64,000 nt of DNA from Mesorhizobium sp. B2-7-2 (GCF_006440775.1 NZ_VFTZ01000017.1:53220-117219), one strand, 5' to 3'. Counted from the first letter of the stretch, positions 1 to 7,851 are shown. Notes: generated by a model from the sequence alone, not told the origin. Program-made: numbers and translations.

Positions 1-1
1 C

Positions 2-205
2 ACCGCTCCGGCGACGAGCACCACTGCTCCTGCCGCGACCACGGCTGCCCCGGCCGCTAACGAGACGGCGAAGGCCGGCGCCAATGGCCCGCACAAGAAG
101 CTCAGGAAGCATCACCGTCATCATGCTCGCAAGCATCATCACGTGAAGAAGCACCACGTGCGCAAGCACCATGTGAAGAAGCATGTTGCGAAGCAGGCCG
201 CATAA
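2..205 (+). CDS. Partial Lys/His-rich hypothetical protein (C-terminal end)
   Basis: The reading frame is open from the window edge to a TAA at 203-205, so only the last 67 codons are visible. They begin with an Ala/Thr/Pro-rich linker (APATSTTAPAATTAAPA-type) and end in a strongly basic tail of repeated HHVKK/KHHVRK units. Such tails can bind nucleic acid or metal, but composition alone does not give a function. The start, and any signal peptide, lie outside the window. Confidence 0.7.
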   Translation, partial: TAPATSTTAPAATTAAPAANETAKAGANGPHKKLRKHHRHHARKHHHVKKHHVRKHHVKKHVAKQAA

Positions 206-280
206 GGCCTAACGCGTTTCGACCTTCATGACCGGATGATCCGGGACCGCTTGCCAAGGGTTCAGGATCATCGCTTCCCG

Positions 281-313
281 AAAACGCCGCCCTCCCTCCC
301 GGGCGGCGTTTTT
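281..313. terminator. Bidirectional Rho-independent terminator
   Basis: An 11-bp stem, AAACGCCGCCC paired with GGGCGGCGTTT, has an 8-nt loop and is followed by five T on the plus strand. The complementary strand also ends in a short T run. It sits between two convergent genes, the partial gene ending at 205 and the YdeI-like gene ending at 362, and can serve both. Confidence 0.85.
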
Positions 314-361
314 GCTTGCAGACCTAGTCGGGCAAACCGGCGACCATTTCGGGATCATGCC

Positions 362-958
362 TTACTTCTTCTGCGGGTGGATGGTCTCGCCGCGCTTCAA
401 CATCGCCACCAGATCAGCGATCTTCTTCTTGCGGCCGGCCTCGGTCCTCATGTTGTGGACGCGGAAGGCGAGCGCGAAGCGGTTCTGTGCCGAAAGCTTG
501 CCCAGCATCGCTTTCGCCTTCGGCTCGGCATCGATCGCAGCCTGCAGGTCGGGCGGGATGGTCATCTCCTTCGATCCGCCATAGGCGCGGTCCCAGCGAC
601 CGTCGGCCTTGGCCGCCTCGACCTGATCGAGCCCATGCTTCGTCATGCGCCCCGCCTCGATCAGGCGCGCGACATTGTCGATGTTGATCTTGCTCCAGAT
701 GCTCTTCCTGCCGCGCGGCGTGTAGCGCTGCAGAAAACTCTTCTCGTCGAGCGACTTGCGCACCGCGTCGATCCAGCCGAAGCAAAGCACGACGTCGATC
801 GCCTCTTTCGGCGTGATCGAGGCGAGACCAGAACCAACCTTGTGGATCTTGATCCAGACTTCGCTTTCGCGGGCATGGTTGTCGGCAATCCAGGCATGGA
901 AGCTTTCGGCATCCGGGAATTCGTGCACCTTGTCCGGATCGAGCTTGATGGGGGCCAT
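362..958 (-). CDS. YdeI/OmpD-associated family protein
   Basis: This 198-residue protein has the family layout: an N-terminal segment with SFHAWIADNH and VWIKIHK, a central DVVLCFGWIDAVRKSLDE core, and a basic C-terminal helical part with RFALAFRVHNMRTEAGRKKKI. Members are soluble cytoplasmic proteins of poorly defined role, some linked to envelope stress. The ATG at 958 is preferred over an upstream GTG at 964 because a GAGGTG ribosome site lies just before it. It is a monocistronic unit with a terminator on its 3' side. Confidence 0.85.
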   Translation of the reverse strand: MAPIKLDPDKVHEFPDAESFHAWIADNHARESEVWIKIHKVGSGLASITPKEAIDVVLCFGWIDAVRKSLDEKSFLQRYTPRGRKSIWSKINIDNVARLIEAGRMTKHGLDQVEAAKADGRWDRAYGGSKEMTIPPDLQAAIDAEPKAKAMLGKLSAQNRFALAFRVHNMRTEAGRKKKIADLVAMLKRGETIHPQKK

Positions 959-1124
959 TATCACCTCGTCATTTCATCACGCCAATGTGGATGATTCTGC
1001 GACGGTTGTAGCGACGGCTGGTGCCAGTTTCTGTCAGCACGCGCTATACGGCTTGATCCGAGGGATTCCCGTTCGCGACTTGAACCACCGGCCGAAAACT
1101 CCCTTGTTTTCAATAACTTGGTAA

Positions 1125-1174
1125 ACTCCACACTTCTGTTGACTTCTACAGATGTGTGGAGTACGCTATCCTTT
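1125..1174 (+). promoter_or_regulatory. hicAB promoter flanked by an operator-like inverted repeat
   Basis: The -35 element TTGACT (1139-1144) and the -10 element TACGCT (1162-1167) are 17 bp apart. A perfect 9-bp inverted repeat, ACTCCACAC (1125-1133) and GTGTGGAGT (1154-1162), brackets the -35 and touches the -10, a position suited to autorepression. HicB proteins with a DNA-binding domain repress their own operons, so HicB is the likely ligand (inference). The expected transcription start is at or next to the hicA ATG at 1175, and no ribosome site precedes it. Confidence 0.65.
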
Positions 1175-1362
1175 ATGAACGCAAACGAATTCCGGCGCTG
1201 GCTCGCCAAGGAGGGATGCACCTTTGAAACCCACCGCGGTGGGAGCGGTCATCTGACTGTCCGTTTTAAGGACAAAGTTTCCCAGTTGCCAATGCATGGT
1301 GGCGGCAAGGAGCTTGGAACGCGTTGGTCGAGAAGATCAAGAAGGATTTGGGCCTGAAATAG
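1175..1362 (+). pseudogene. hicA: HicA-family mRNA interferase toxin, apparently frameshifted near its C-terminus
   Basis: The N-terminal part is a normal HicA fold: MNANEFRRWLAKEGCTFE, then GGSGHLTVR with the catalytic-type His, then QLPMHGGGKELGT. After that the open frame runs into RWSRRSRRIWA and stops at 1357. If one base is restored near 1319-1323, the frame reads LVEKIKKDLGLK and ends at a TAG at 1360-1362, which is the usual HicA tail. A one-base deletion, or a sequencing error, is therefore likely. HicA toxins are small RNA-cleaving proteins neutralised by HicB, whose gene follows 12 bp downstream. Confidence 0.7.
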
Positions 1363-1374
1363 AGGAGATAGTGT

Positions 1375-1809
1375 ATGTGGTATGAACTCGCCTTCACGCC
1401 CGACGACAACGATACCTGGTTGGTTACGGCACCTCAGTTCGACGAAGTCGCGTCCTACGGCGCCACCGATGAAGAAGCTTGCCGCAATGGGCGCAATGCA
1501 ATCGAGGAGGCCATCGCCGCCCGGATTGCGCACGGGGATGATATCCCTTTTCCGCTCAAGGAAACCAAGGGCAAGGGATGGTTCGTGGAGGTTCCGGCGC
1601 TCGTTTTCCTGAAGTCGGCCCTATACATGGCCCTGAGGGAAAAGGGCTGGAGCCGGGCGGATCTGATGCGCGAGTTGAAATGCCAGCGCGAACATGTCGA
1701 TCGGTTGTTCCGGCTCGATCACAACTCGCGACTCGATTCGCTCGAGGAGGCATTCAAGGCGCTCGGCCACCCGCTGCGCTTCGACATGGAGTTCCACAAG
1801 GCCGCCTGA
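1375..1809 (+). CDS. hicB: HicB-family antitoxin
   Basis: This 144-residue protein has the HicB layout. The N-terminal half is a partly degraded RNase H-like fold (MWYELAFTPDDNDTWLVTAPQFDEV) with the typical acidic helix EEACRNGRNAIEEAIAARI. The C-terminal half is a helix-turn-helix-like region, from about residue 80 to 135, with LREKGWSRADLMREL. It should bind HicA and repress the operon through the palindrome upstream. A strong AGAGGAGAT ribosome site precedes the ATG. It appears intact although its partner hicA is frameshifted. Confidence 0.88.
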   Translation: MWYELAFTPDDNDTWLVTAPQFDEVASYGATDEEACRNGRNAIEEAIAARIAHGDDIPFPLKETKGKGWFVEVPALVFLKSALYMALREKGWSRADLMRELKCQREHVDRLFRLDHNSRLDSLEEAFKALGHPLRFDMEFHKAA

Positions 1810-1931
1810 CTTTCGCAACGAAAGGGGGCGGCCGCCGACCTCGCCATCGGACGCTCCGATACCACTATCGGTTTGTTCCGTTTCCGCTTCGCGCCAGGGT
1901 CTGCCAAACCTCCTCCATGCAAAGGAAAGGC

Positions 1932-2660
1932 ATGGACATGGAGAAGCAAAAAATCCTGATCGTCGGCGGCAGCTCGGGCATGGGGCTGGCGCTCGCCAGG
2001 CGCTGCCTCGAGGAAGACGCGCACGTCGTCATCGCCGGGCGAGGCGAAGCGAAGCTGGGCGCGGCGCGGGAAGAGCTCGGCCAGCCGGGCACGCTCGAAA
2101 CAGCTGTGGTCGATATCAGCCGCGAGGATGAGGTCGCCGCACTGTTTCAGCGCGTCGGCAGGGTCGACCATATCGTCAGCACGGCGGCCGACATCGACGG
2201 CGCCTACCGGCTGTTGCCCGAGATCGAGCTTTCAGCCGCGCAAAAGGTGGTGGAAAGCAAGTTCTACGGGCCGCTTTTACTCGCCAAGCACGGCGCGCTG
2301 AAGCTGCCGTCAGCCGGCTCGCTCACTTTCGTCTCGGGCATTGCCGCCCACCGGCCGGCGGCGCGCGGCTCGGTCGTCGCCGCCGTAAACGCCGCCTTGG
2401 AAGGGCTGGTGCGGGCTTTGGCCGTCGAACTGGCGCCGATCCGGGTCAACGCCGTCTCGCCTGGCTGGGTCGACACGCCGATCTGGGAGTTCGTCGCCGG
2501 CGACAAAAAGGACGACACGCTTGCGGCGATGGCGAAACGACTGCCGGTAGGTCGGGTCGGAAAGCCGGAGGACATCGCCGACGCAATCCGCTTCCTGATC
2601 GGCAACGGCTTTACGACGGGAGAGACGCTGCATGTCGAGGGCGGGCACCGCCTGGTGTGA
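1932..2660 (+). CDS. SDR-family protein lacking the YxxxK catalytic pair
   Basis: This 242-residue Rossmann-fold protein has the NAD(P)-binding motif GGSSGMG near residue 11, an NAVSPGWVDTP motif late in the chain and a VEGGHRLV end typical of the short-chain dehydrogenase family. At the catalytic site, thirteen residues after the FVSG serine, the usual Tyr is Val, and the Lys four residues on is also Val (VVAAVNAALEG). Classical oxidoreductase activity is therefore doubtful. The ATG at 1932 follows AAAGGAAAGG. Its 3' end overlaps the convergent LysR gene by 50 bp. Confidence 0.85.
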   Translation: MDMEKQKILIVGGSSGMGLALARRCLEEDAHVVIAGRGEAKLGAAREELGQPGTLETAVVDISREDEVAALFQRVGRVDHIVSTAADIDGAYRLLPEIELSAAQKVVESKFYGPLLLAKHGALKLPSAGSLTFVSGIAAHRPAARGSVVAAVNAALEGLVRALAVELAPIRVNAVSPGWVDTPIWEFVAGDKKDDTLAAMAKRLPVGRVGKPEDIADAIRFLIGNGFTTGETLHVEGGHRLV

Positions 2661-3552
2661 CCAAGGCGAAGCCCTCCCCTACGGCCGTGAGCAGTGCCTT
2701 AAGCGCCGGCGGCTGGACGCGCCGGCGGCGCCAGATCATCACCACGTCCGCCGAGCGGACCGGCCCAGGCCAGGCAAGCTCGGACACCTCGCCGCGATCG
2801 ATCGCGGCGGCGACCGCCAGCCGCGGCACGAGGCCAAAGCCGGCGCCTGCCGCCACCAGCCCGGCGATGGCGTCGATGCTGCCGGCTTCGGCGGCGAGGT
2901 TGGGATTGCCGAGGCCGGCCTCGGCGAACGCCTTATCGACCATGGCGCGGTAGACGCAGCCGGTCTCGGTGGCAACGAACTGCTTCTCGGCCAGCGCCAC
3001 CAGATCGACATCCGCCCGGTTGTCGCCGGGCGGCGCGATCAGCGCCAGCGGCTCGGCCGCCACGAGGCGTCTGGCAAAGCGCGGGTCCGGCTCACCGGCA
3101 TTGGATTGCTCGAAGCAGAAAACGACGTCGATCTCACCGTCGCCCAGCCGGCGCAGCAACTCGCCGCTGCCGGCGATCCGGAGCTTGATGTCGATGCCGG
3201 GATGATCGGCGCGAAAACCAGCAAGCCATGGCGCCAGCCTTGCCGCGGCGATCGTCTCCAGCGCGCCGATCGACAGGCCGCCGCCCGCCTCGGCGCTGGT
3301 GGCATCAATGGCGGCGCGGGCCTCGTCGGCAAGCGCCAGCAAATCCTCGGCATAAGGTTTCAATGCCTCGCCGGCCGGCGTTAGGGTGAGCCCCTGTCGC
3401 GAGCGGGTGAAGAGGCTGGCGCCAAGCTCGGTTTCCAGCGCCTGGATCTGGTCGCTGACGCTCGACTGCGCGAGATTGACCTCCCGCGCTGCGCGCGTGA
3501 CGTTGCGGGTACGCGCGACCGCCAGAAAGGTCTTCAGCAACCTGGGATGCAT
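2611..3552 (-). CDS. LysR-family transcriptional regulator
   Basis: The 313-residue protein has a winged helix-turn-helix in residues 1-65 (FLAVARTRNVTRAAREVNLAQSSVSDQI) followed by a periplasmic-binding-protein-like effector domain from about residue 90. GGAG five bases before the ATG supports the start. It is convergent with the SDR gene and its 3' end overlaps that gene, so the SDR is not an obvious divergent target. The ligand is unknown. Confidence 0.92.
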   Translation of the reverse strand: MHPRLLKTFLAVARTRNVTRAAREVNLAQSSVSDQIQALETELGASLFTRSRQGLTLTPAGEALKPYAEDLLALADEARAAIDATSAEAGGGLSIGALETIAAARLAPWLAGFRADHPGIDIKLRIAGSGELLRRLGDGEIDVVFCFEQSNAGEPDPRFARRLVAAEPLALIAPPGDNRADVDLVALAEKQFVATETGCVYRAMVDKAFAEAGLGNPNLAAEAGSIDAIAGLVAAGAGFGLVPRLAVAAAIDRGEVSELAWPGPVRSADVVMIWRRRRVQPPALKALLTAVGEGFALVTPGGARPRHAASLPS

Positions 3553-3565
3553 CGGCGCTCCAAGC

Positions 3566-4468
3566 TTACTGCAGCTGCGGCTTCTTCAGGAAGGAATTGC
3601 GGTCGGCGGATTTGATGCGCAGCCAGGTTTCGCGGCCGTCGCGCACGACGCGCAGCGGAATTTCAGCGCCGGCCGGGTTCTGCCAGAGTTTTCTGTAGAA
3701 ATCGGCCAGACCATCGACTTCGCCGTCGCGCACATCGGAGATGATGTCGCCCTGGCGCAGGCCCGCCTGTGCGGCCGGGCCGCCTTCGGCGACGCTCATC
3801 ACCACCACCATGCCATTCGACTCGGCCGAGAAGGCGCCGAGCCACGGACGCGGCGCCTTCGCCGCCTGGCCGCGCTTGATCAGATCGTCGAGGATCGGCG
3901 TCAGAAGATCGATGGGCACGACCATGTTGATGTCGGCCACCTCGCCGGCGCGGCTCATCTGCAGGCGCAGCGAGCCGACGCCCAGCAGCTTGCCGGCGCG
4001 GTCGAACAGCGCGGCGCCGCCCCAGGACGGATGCGCGGGCGCCGTGAAGATCGCCTCGTCGATCAGATACTCCCAATAGCCGGCGAATTCCTGCTTGGTC
4101 ACGATGTGGGCATCGACCTGCTGGCCGATGCCGTCGGCGAGCGTCACGGCGTCGCCGATCTTGGCTTTCCTGGCATTGCCGAGCTGGACCGCCGGCAGGC
4201 CGAGCGGCGACAGCGCCTGCACGAGCCCGAAGCCGGTTTCCTGGTCGTAAGCCAGCGCATGCGCCGCCACCACACGGCCATCCTGGTCGGTCAGCCACAC
4301 TTCCTCGGCCTCGGTGATGAGATAGCCGATGGTGAGCACCAGCCCATTGTCGCGGATCACCACGCCGCTGCCCTCGCGGCGCGTGCCCAGCGCATTGGCG
4401 GTGAAGGCGTCGTCCGGAACCGTGGCGCGCACGGCAACGACGGAGCGCGAAATTTTCTCGATGGTCAT
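3566..4468 (-). CDS. DegP-like S1C protein with PDZ domain, catalytic triad lost
   Basis: The fold is that of HtrA/DegP proteases: a trypsin-like domain (residues 1 to about 190) and one PDZ domain (about 205-290, with MSVAEGGPAAQAGLRQGDII). All three catalytic positions are changed. The His region LTNYHVV reads LTIGYLIT, the Asp region reads YDQETGFGLVQA, and the GNSGGP serine motif reads PSWGGAA. It is probably a non-proteolytic homologue that binds peptides. No signal peptide is visible. ATG 4468 has AGGATGG upstream; an ATG at 4483 is also possible. Confidence 0.85.
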   Translation of the reverse strand: MTIEKISRSVVAVRATVPDDAFTANALGTRREGSGVVIRDNGLVLTIGYLITEAEEVWLTDQDGRVVAAHALAYDQETGFGLVQALSPLGLPAVQLGNARKAKIGDAVTLADGIGQQVDAHIVTKQEFAGYWEYLIDEAIFTAPAHPSWGGAALFDRAGKLLGVGSLRLQMSRAGEVADINMVVPIDLLTPILDDLIKRGQAAKAPRPWLGAFSAESNGMVVVMSVAEGGPAAQAGLRQGDIISDVRDGEVDGLADFYRKLWQNPAGAEIPLRVVRDGRETWLRIKSADRNSFLKKPQLQ

Positions 4469-4591
4469 CGATCCATCCTGCATTGCGGGTCTCTGCCTAT
4501 AAGTATGGCCAAAGGAGCGCCGTGCAAGGGCGGATTTCCCCTCGCCCAAGCTGGCATAAGCGCTAGTTCAACGAAGATTGAACTTTTTTCT

Positions 4592-4619
4592 TTGACGCGC
4601 GCGGAACCGCACCTAAGTC
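4592..4619 (+). promoter_or_regulatory. Possible sigma-70-type promoter of yghU
   Basis: TTGACG (4592-4597) is followed after 16 bp by TAAGTC (4614-4619), about 50 bp before the yghU ATG. The fit is moderate and rests on sequence resemblance only. Confidence 0.35.
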
Positions 4620-4671
4620 TATCGGCATCCGTGTCAGATGCCCGCCCTTCACGAAACGCAAGGCCTTCAAC

Positions 4672-5541
4672 ATGAACCAATACGTCCCGCCGAAAGTCTG
4701 GACCTGGAACAAGCCGAATGGCGGTGAGTTCGCCTCGATAAACCGGCCGATCGCCGGCCCCACGCATGACAAGAAACTGCCGGTCGGCAAGCACCCGCTG
4801 CAGCTCTACTCGCTGGCCACGCCCAATGGCCAGAAAGTGACGATCATGCTGGAGGAGCTTCTGGCGCTCGGCCACAACGGTGCGGAATACGATGCCTGGC
4901 TGATCAAGATCGGCGACGGCGACCAGTTCGGCTCGGGCTTTGTCGAGGTCAATCCGAATTCGAAGATCCCGGCGCTGATGGACCATAGCGAGCCGAAGCC
5001 GGTGCGCGTGTTCGAATCCGGCTCGATCCTGACCTATCTCGCCGAAAAGTTCGGCGCGTTCCTGCCGACCGAACGCGCGGCGCGCGCGGAAACCTTCTCA
5101 TGGCTGTTCTGGCAGATGGGCTCGGCGCCTTATCTCGGCGGCGGCTTCGGCCATTTCTATGCCTATGCGCCCGAAAAGATCGAATATGCCATCGACCGCT
5201 TCGCCATGGAGACCAAGCGGCAGATGGATGTGCTCGACCGCCGGCTGGCGGAGAGCGAATATCTCGCGGGCCCCGATTACACGATCGCCGACATTGCGGT
5301 CTGGCCCTGGTATGGCGGGCTCGCCAAGGGCCGCAGCTACAGCAACGCCGCGGAGTTCCTGTCGGTGCATGAATACAAGAACGTGCAGCGCTGGGCCGAC
5401 GCGATCGACGCTCGGCCGGCGGTGAGCCGCGGCCGCATGGTCAACCGCATGTCCGGCGATCCCGCCTTCCAGCTGCGCGAGCGCCACGACGCCAGCGACT
5501 TCGAAACCAAGACGCAGGATAAGCTGCAAGCGGCGGAGTGA
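4672..5541 (+). CDS. yghU: YghU-type glutathione-dependent disulfide-bond oxidoreductase
   Basis: This 289-residue protein is a Nu-class glutathione transferase. It opens with the YghU-specific N-terminal extension (YVPPKVWTWNKPNGGEFASI, NRPIAGPTHDK), continues with a thioredoxin-like domain containing LATPNGQKVTIMLEE, NPNSKIPAL and FESGSILTYLAEK, and ends with an all-helical C-terminal domain. YghU enzymes use two glutathiones to reduce disulfides and peroxides in the cytoplasm. It is a single gene with its own promoter region and a palindromic repeat just behind it. Confidence 0.92.
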   Translation: MNQYVPPKVWTWNKPNGGEFASINRPIAGPTHDKKLPVGKHPLQLYSLATPNGQKVTIMLEELLALGHNGAEYDAWLIKIGDGDQFGSGFVEVNPNSKIPALMDHSEPKPVRVFESGSILTYLAEKFGAFLPTERAARAETFSWLFWQMGSAPYLGGGFGHFYAYAPEKIEYAIDRFAMETKRQMDVLDRRLAESEYLAGPDYTIADIAVWPWYGGLAKGRSYSNAAEFLSVHEYKNVQRWADAIDARPAVSRGRMVNRMSGDPAFQLRERHDASDFETKTQDKLQAAE

Positions 5542-5545
5542 ACTG

Positions 5546-5580
5546 CTAATCTCCCCCCTCGTGGGGGAGATTGGCTGTCG
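5546..5580. repeat. Short copy of the CTCCCCC-hairpin repeat (family A)
   Basis: AATCTCCCCC and GGGGGAGATT form a 10-bp stem around a 5-nt CTCGT loop (5548-5572), followed by TGGCTGTCGCC. The same hairpin recurs at 15.8, 16.7, 25.3, 28.0, 43.1, 47.9 and 62.5 kb. This copy is only the hairpin core and lies between the convergent yghU and PEBP genes, where it may act as a transcription end. Confidence 0.75.
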
Positions 5581-5591
5581 CCAGCGCCCCG

Positions 5592-6137
5592 CTACCTCCC
5601 ATATGTGTACGTCACGGTCGCCTGGCCGAGCGCAGAGCTCTTGGCGGCGACCGAGATCATCTCCGGCAAGGGGCTGGCCGGCATGCGCAATGTCTTTTCA
5701 CCCAGCGCATAGAGCGTAAAGACATAGTGATGGTCGCCGCTGCCGGGCGGCGGGCACGGGCCGAAATAGCCGGCGCGGCCGACGCCGCCTTTGCCCTGCA
5801 CGGAGCCCTTGGGCATGCGCTTGCCGCCCTGCGCGCCAGCGCCCTCGCGCAGGCCCTTGGCGCTCGCCGGGATGTTCCAGGCCAGCCAGTGCCAGAAGCC
5901 CTTGCCGCCATTGGCATCGGTGTCGAACATGGTCAGCGCGTAGCTTTTCGTTCCGGCCGGCGGATCCTTCCAGGCAAGCGCGATCGAGACGCTCTGCCCG
6001 CCGCAGCCGGGCTTGTCGCCGAGATATTTCGCATCCCATTTGCCGTTCGATACCGACGGGCTGGAGATCTCGAAGGCCGCCGCCTGACCGGCGAAGGCGA
6101 CAAGGGCAAGCATGGTGAAGCCGAGGCGCAAGGTCAT
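5592..6137 (-). CDS. YbhB/YbcL-type phosphatidylethanolamine-binding (PEBP) protein, secreted
   Basis: An N-terminal signal peptide (MTLRLGFTMLALVAFAGQAAA) precedes a PEBP domain. The ligand-pocket motifs are present: FDTDANGGKGFWHWLAWNIP and GYFGPCPPPGSGDHHYVFTL. Bacterial members are periplasmic or cytoplasmic proteins whose ligands are mostly unknown; the Raf-inhibitor name comes from mammalian relatives. AGGGAGGATCAG before the ATG supports the start. Confidence 0.9.
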   Translation of the reverse strand: MTLRLGFTMLALVAFAGQAAAFEISSPSVSNGKWDAKYLGDKPGCGGQSVSIALAWKDPPAGTKSYALTMFDTDANGGKGFWHWLAWNIPASAKGLREGAGAQGGKRMPKGSVQGKGGVGRAGYFGPCPPPGSGDHHYVFTLYALGEKTLRMPASPLPEMISVAAKSSALGQATVTYTYGR

Positions 6138-6220
6138 CTGATCCTCCCTGAATGACGCAGCGTAGCCGAAAAGCGGCCCGAAAAAGGCTAGCTAGCGCGG
6201 CCTCCTGCCGGGACAATGAA

Positions 6221-6252
6221 AAAGCCCCGCCGGTGGAGGCCATCGGGGCTTT
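6221..6252 (-). terminator. Rho-independent terminator
   Basis: A 9-bp stem, AAAGCCCCG with CGGGGCTTT, encloses a 14-nt loop. On the minus strand it is followed by a run of five T, on the plus strand by only three. It lies about 160 bp downstream of the aminotransferase gene and would end that transcript or a separate RNA from the stretch between. Confidence 0.8.
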
Positions 6253-6345
6253 CGTTCGGACCGTAGAGGTGGGACCCCACGGCCGGGTCGATCCAGGGGG
6301 TTGGATCGGTCGCGACACTAGCCGAGGAATCGGGCGCGCGGACAA
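6253..6345 (-). ncRNA. Possible small RNA or structured 3' UTR
   Basis: Reading the minus strand towards the terminator at 6221-6252, there is a hairpin CGATCCA / TGGATCG with a C-rich ACCCCC loop (6289-6308), then a GTGG/CCAC hairpin (6269-6280), then the terminator. No gene fits here. Plus-strand positions 6343-6357 and 6363-6377 hold two copies of CAATCACGCCTGCGC, 20 bp apart. I see no clear promoter, so this may be a 3' UTR of the aminotransferase mRNA. Confidence 0.3.
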
Positions 6346-6412
6346 TCACGCCTGCGCACGACCAATCACGCCTGCGCGAGTGGACGGCCGGCTGCTGATC
6401 TCCTCTTGAGGA

Positions 6413-7621
6413 TCAGCCCCGCAGCAGCTTTGCCAGTCTCGGCACGCCTTCGCTCACCGCGCGGTCGTCGGCAAGCGTGAATGACATGCGCAGCGTGTTG
6501 CGGCCGGTGCCGTCGGCGTAGAAGGCGTTGCCCGGCACGAAGGCGACGCGCGCCTCCTTGATCGAGCGCGCCAGCAGTTCGGTGGCATCCGTGCCTTCCG
6601 GCAGCGTCAGCCAAACGAACATGCCGCCGTCCGGACGGCTCCAGGAAATGCCGGCGGGCATGTCGGCTTCCAGCGCGGAAAGCAGCGCATCGCGGCGCTT
6701 TCGGTAGGCATCGATCAGTTTTTCCACCTGGGCGTCGAAGATGGTTTCGGCGACGCGGTGCATGACCATCTGGTTGATCGAGGGGCTGTGCAGGTCGGAC
6801 GCCTGCTTCATCAGCACCAGCTTCTCCACCACATGGCGCGGCGCGCAGACCCAGCCGACGCGCATGCCCGGTGACAGGATCTTCGAGAACGACCCGCAAT
6901 AGAGCGTGCGCGCATGATCGATGCCGCCGGAGCGGGCGCAATCGAGCGCAAGGATCGGCGGTTCGCCCTCGCCGTCATAGCGCAGCGCGCGGTAGGCGGC
7001 ATCCTCGATGACGGCGATGTCAATCTCGCCGGCAAGGTCGAGCACCGCCTCGCGCTGCTTGGTATCCAGAGTATTGCCGGTTGGATTGGCGAAATCCGGC
7101 ACCAGATAGGCGAACTTCACCTTGCCGCCATTGGCCGCCGCTGCAGCGCGATAAGCCTCGGGCGTCATGTTGCCGCCGGCGGTGTTCAGCCGGTCGTAGC
7201 GCGGTTCGTAAGCGTTGAAGGCCTGCAGCGCGCCGAGATAGGTCGGCCATGTCACCAGCGCAGTGTCGCCGGGGGACAAAAAGAGCTTGCCGAGATAGTC
7301 GAGCGCCTGCTGCGAGCCGGAGGTGATGAAGATGTTGCCCTCGTCGCATCGAACGCCAAGCTTGCCCATATAGGCGGCCAGCCATTTGCGCAGCGGCAGG
7401 AAACCCTCGCTGACCTGGTACTGCAGCGCGGCGCCCGCCTCCTTGCCGCCCAGCACGGCCTGGTAAGCATCGGCGATGGCTTCGGCCGGAAACAGCGACG
7501 GGTCGGGAATGCCGCCGGCGAAGGAGATGATGTCGGGCTGGTCGAGCAGCTTCAACAGCTCGCGGATTTCCGAAGCCTTCATGCGCGACGAACGCGAAGC
7601 CAGAAGATTCAACAGGGTCAA
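6413..7621 (-). CDS. PLP-dependent aminotransferase, MocR/2-aminoadipate type
   Basis: The 402-residue class I/II aminotransferase carries SFAGGIPDPSLFP near the N-terminus, a substrate loop FITSGSQQALDYLGKLFLSPGD, ANPTGNTL, and the PLP-lysine motif GSFSKILSPGMRVGW. It resembles LysN/ARO8-type enzymes acting on 2-aminoadipate, aromatic or branched substrates; the exact substrate cannot be read. The start is TTG with a strong GGGAGG seven bases upstream. A 21-bp palindrome at 7651-7671 lies just before the gene and may control it. Confidence 0.9.
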   Translation of the reverse strand: MTLLNLLASRSSRMKASEIRELLKLLDQPDIISFAGGIPDPSLFPAEAIADAYQAVLGGKEAGAALQYQVSEGFLPLRKWLAAYMGKLGVRCDEGNIFITSGSQQALDYLGKLFLSPGDTALVTWPTYLGALQAFNAYEPRYDRLNTAGGNMTPEAYRAAAAANGGKVKFAYLVPDFANPTGNTLDTKQREAVLDLAGEIDIAVIEDAAYRALRYDGEGEPPILALDCARSGGIDHARTLYCGSFSKILSPGMRVGWVCAPRHVVEKLVLMKQASDLHSPSINQMVMHRVAETIFDAQVEKLIDAYRKRRDALLSALEADMPAGISWSRPDGGMFVWLTLPEGTDATELLARSIKEARVAFVPGNAFYADGTGRNTLRMSFTLADDRAVSEGVPRLAKLLRG

Positions 7622-7650
7622 GGCGCACCTCCCGCGGAGCGTATTCTATT

Positions 7651-7671
7651 TAGGTCAACCTAGCTGACCTA
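7651..7671 (-). promoter_or_regulatory. Operator-like palindrome upstream of the aminotransferase gene
   Basis: TAGGTCA (7651-7657) and TGACCTA (7665-7671) form a perfect 7-bp inverted repeat with a 7-bp spacer. It sits 30 bp upstream of the aminotransferase TTG start, where a promoter is expected. The geometry suits a dimeric repressor or Lrp/GntR-type regulator; the protein is not identified. Confidence 0.55.
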
Positions 7672-7851
7672 TTACCAGGCTTTTTCACCGAGTTGAATAG
7701 CCCAGGTTCGAAGCGCGCGCAGGCCAATAAGCACCATGCATTCACTGAAACGTGACCGCCAGGAAATATCAGCGACATCTAAATAAATCGCTGTTGGTGA
7801 TACTTATGACGTGCCCCAACTGTGGGGTTACAACGATGGGAGGTACAGGCC

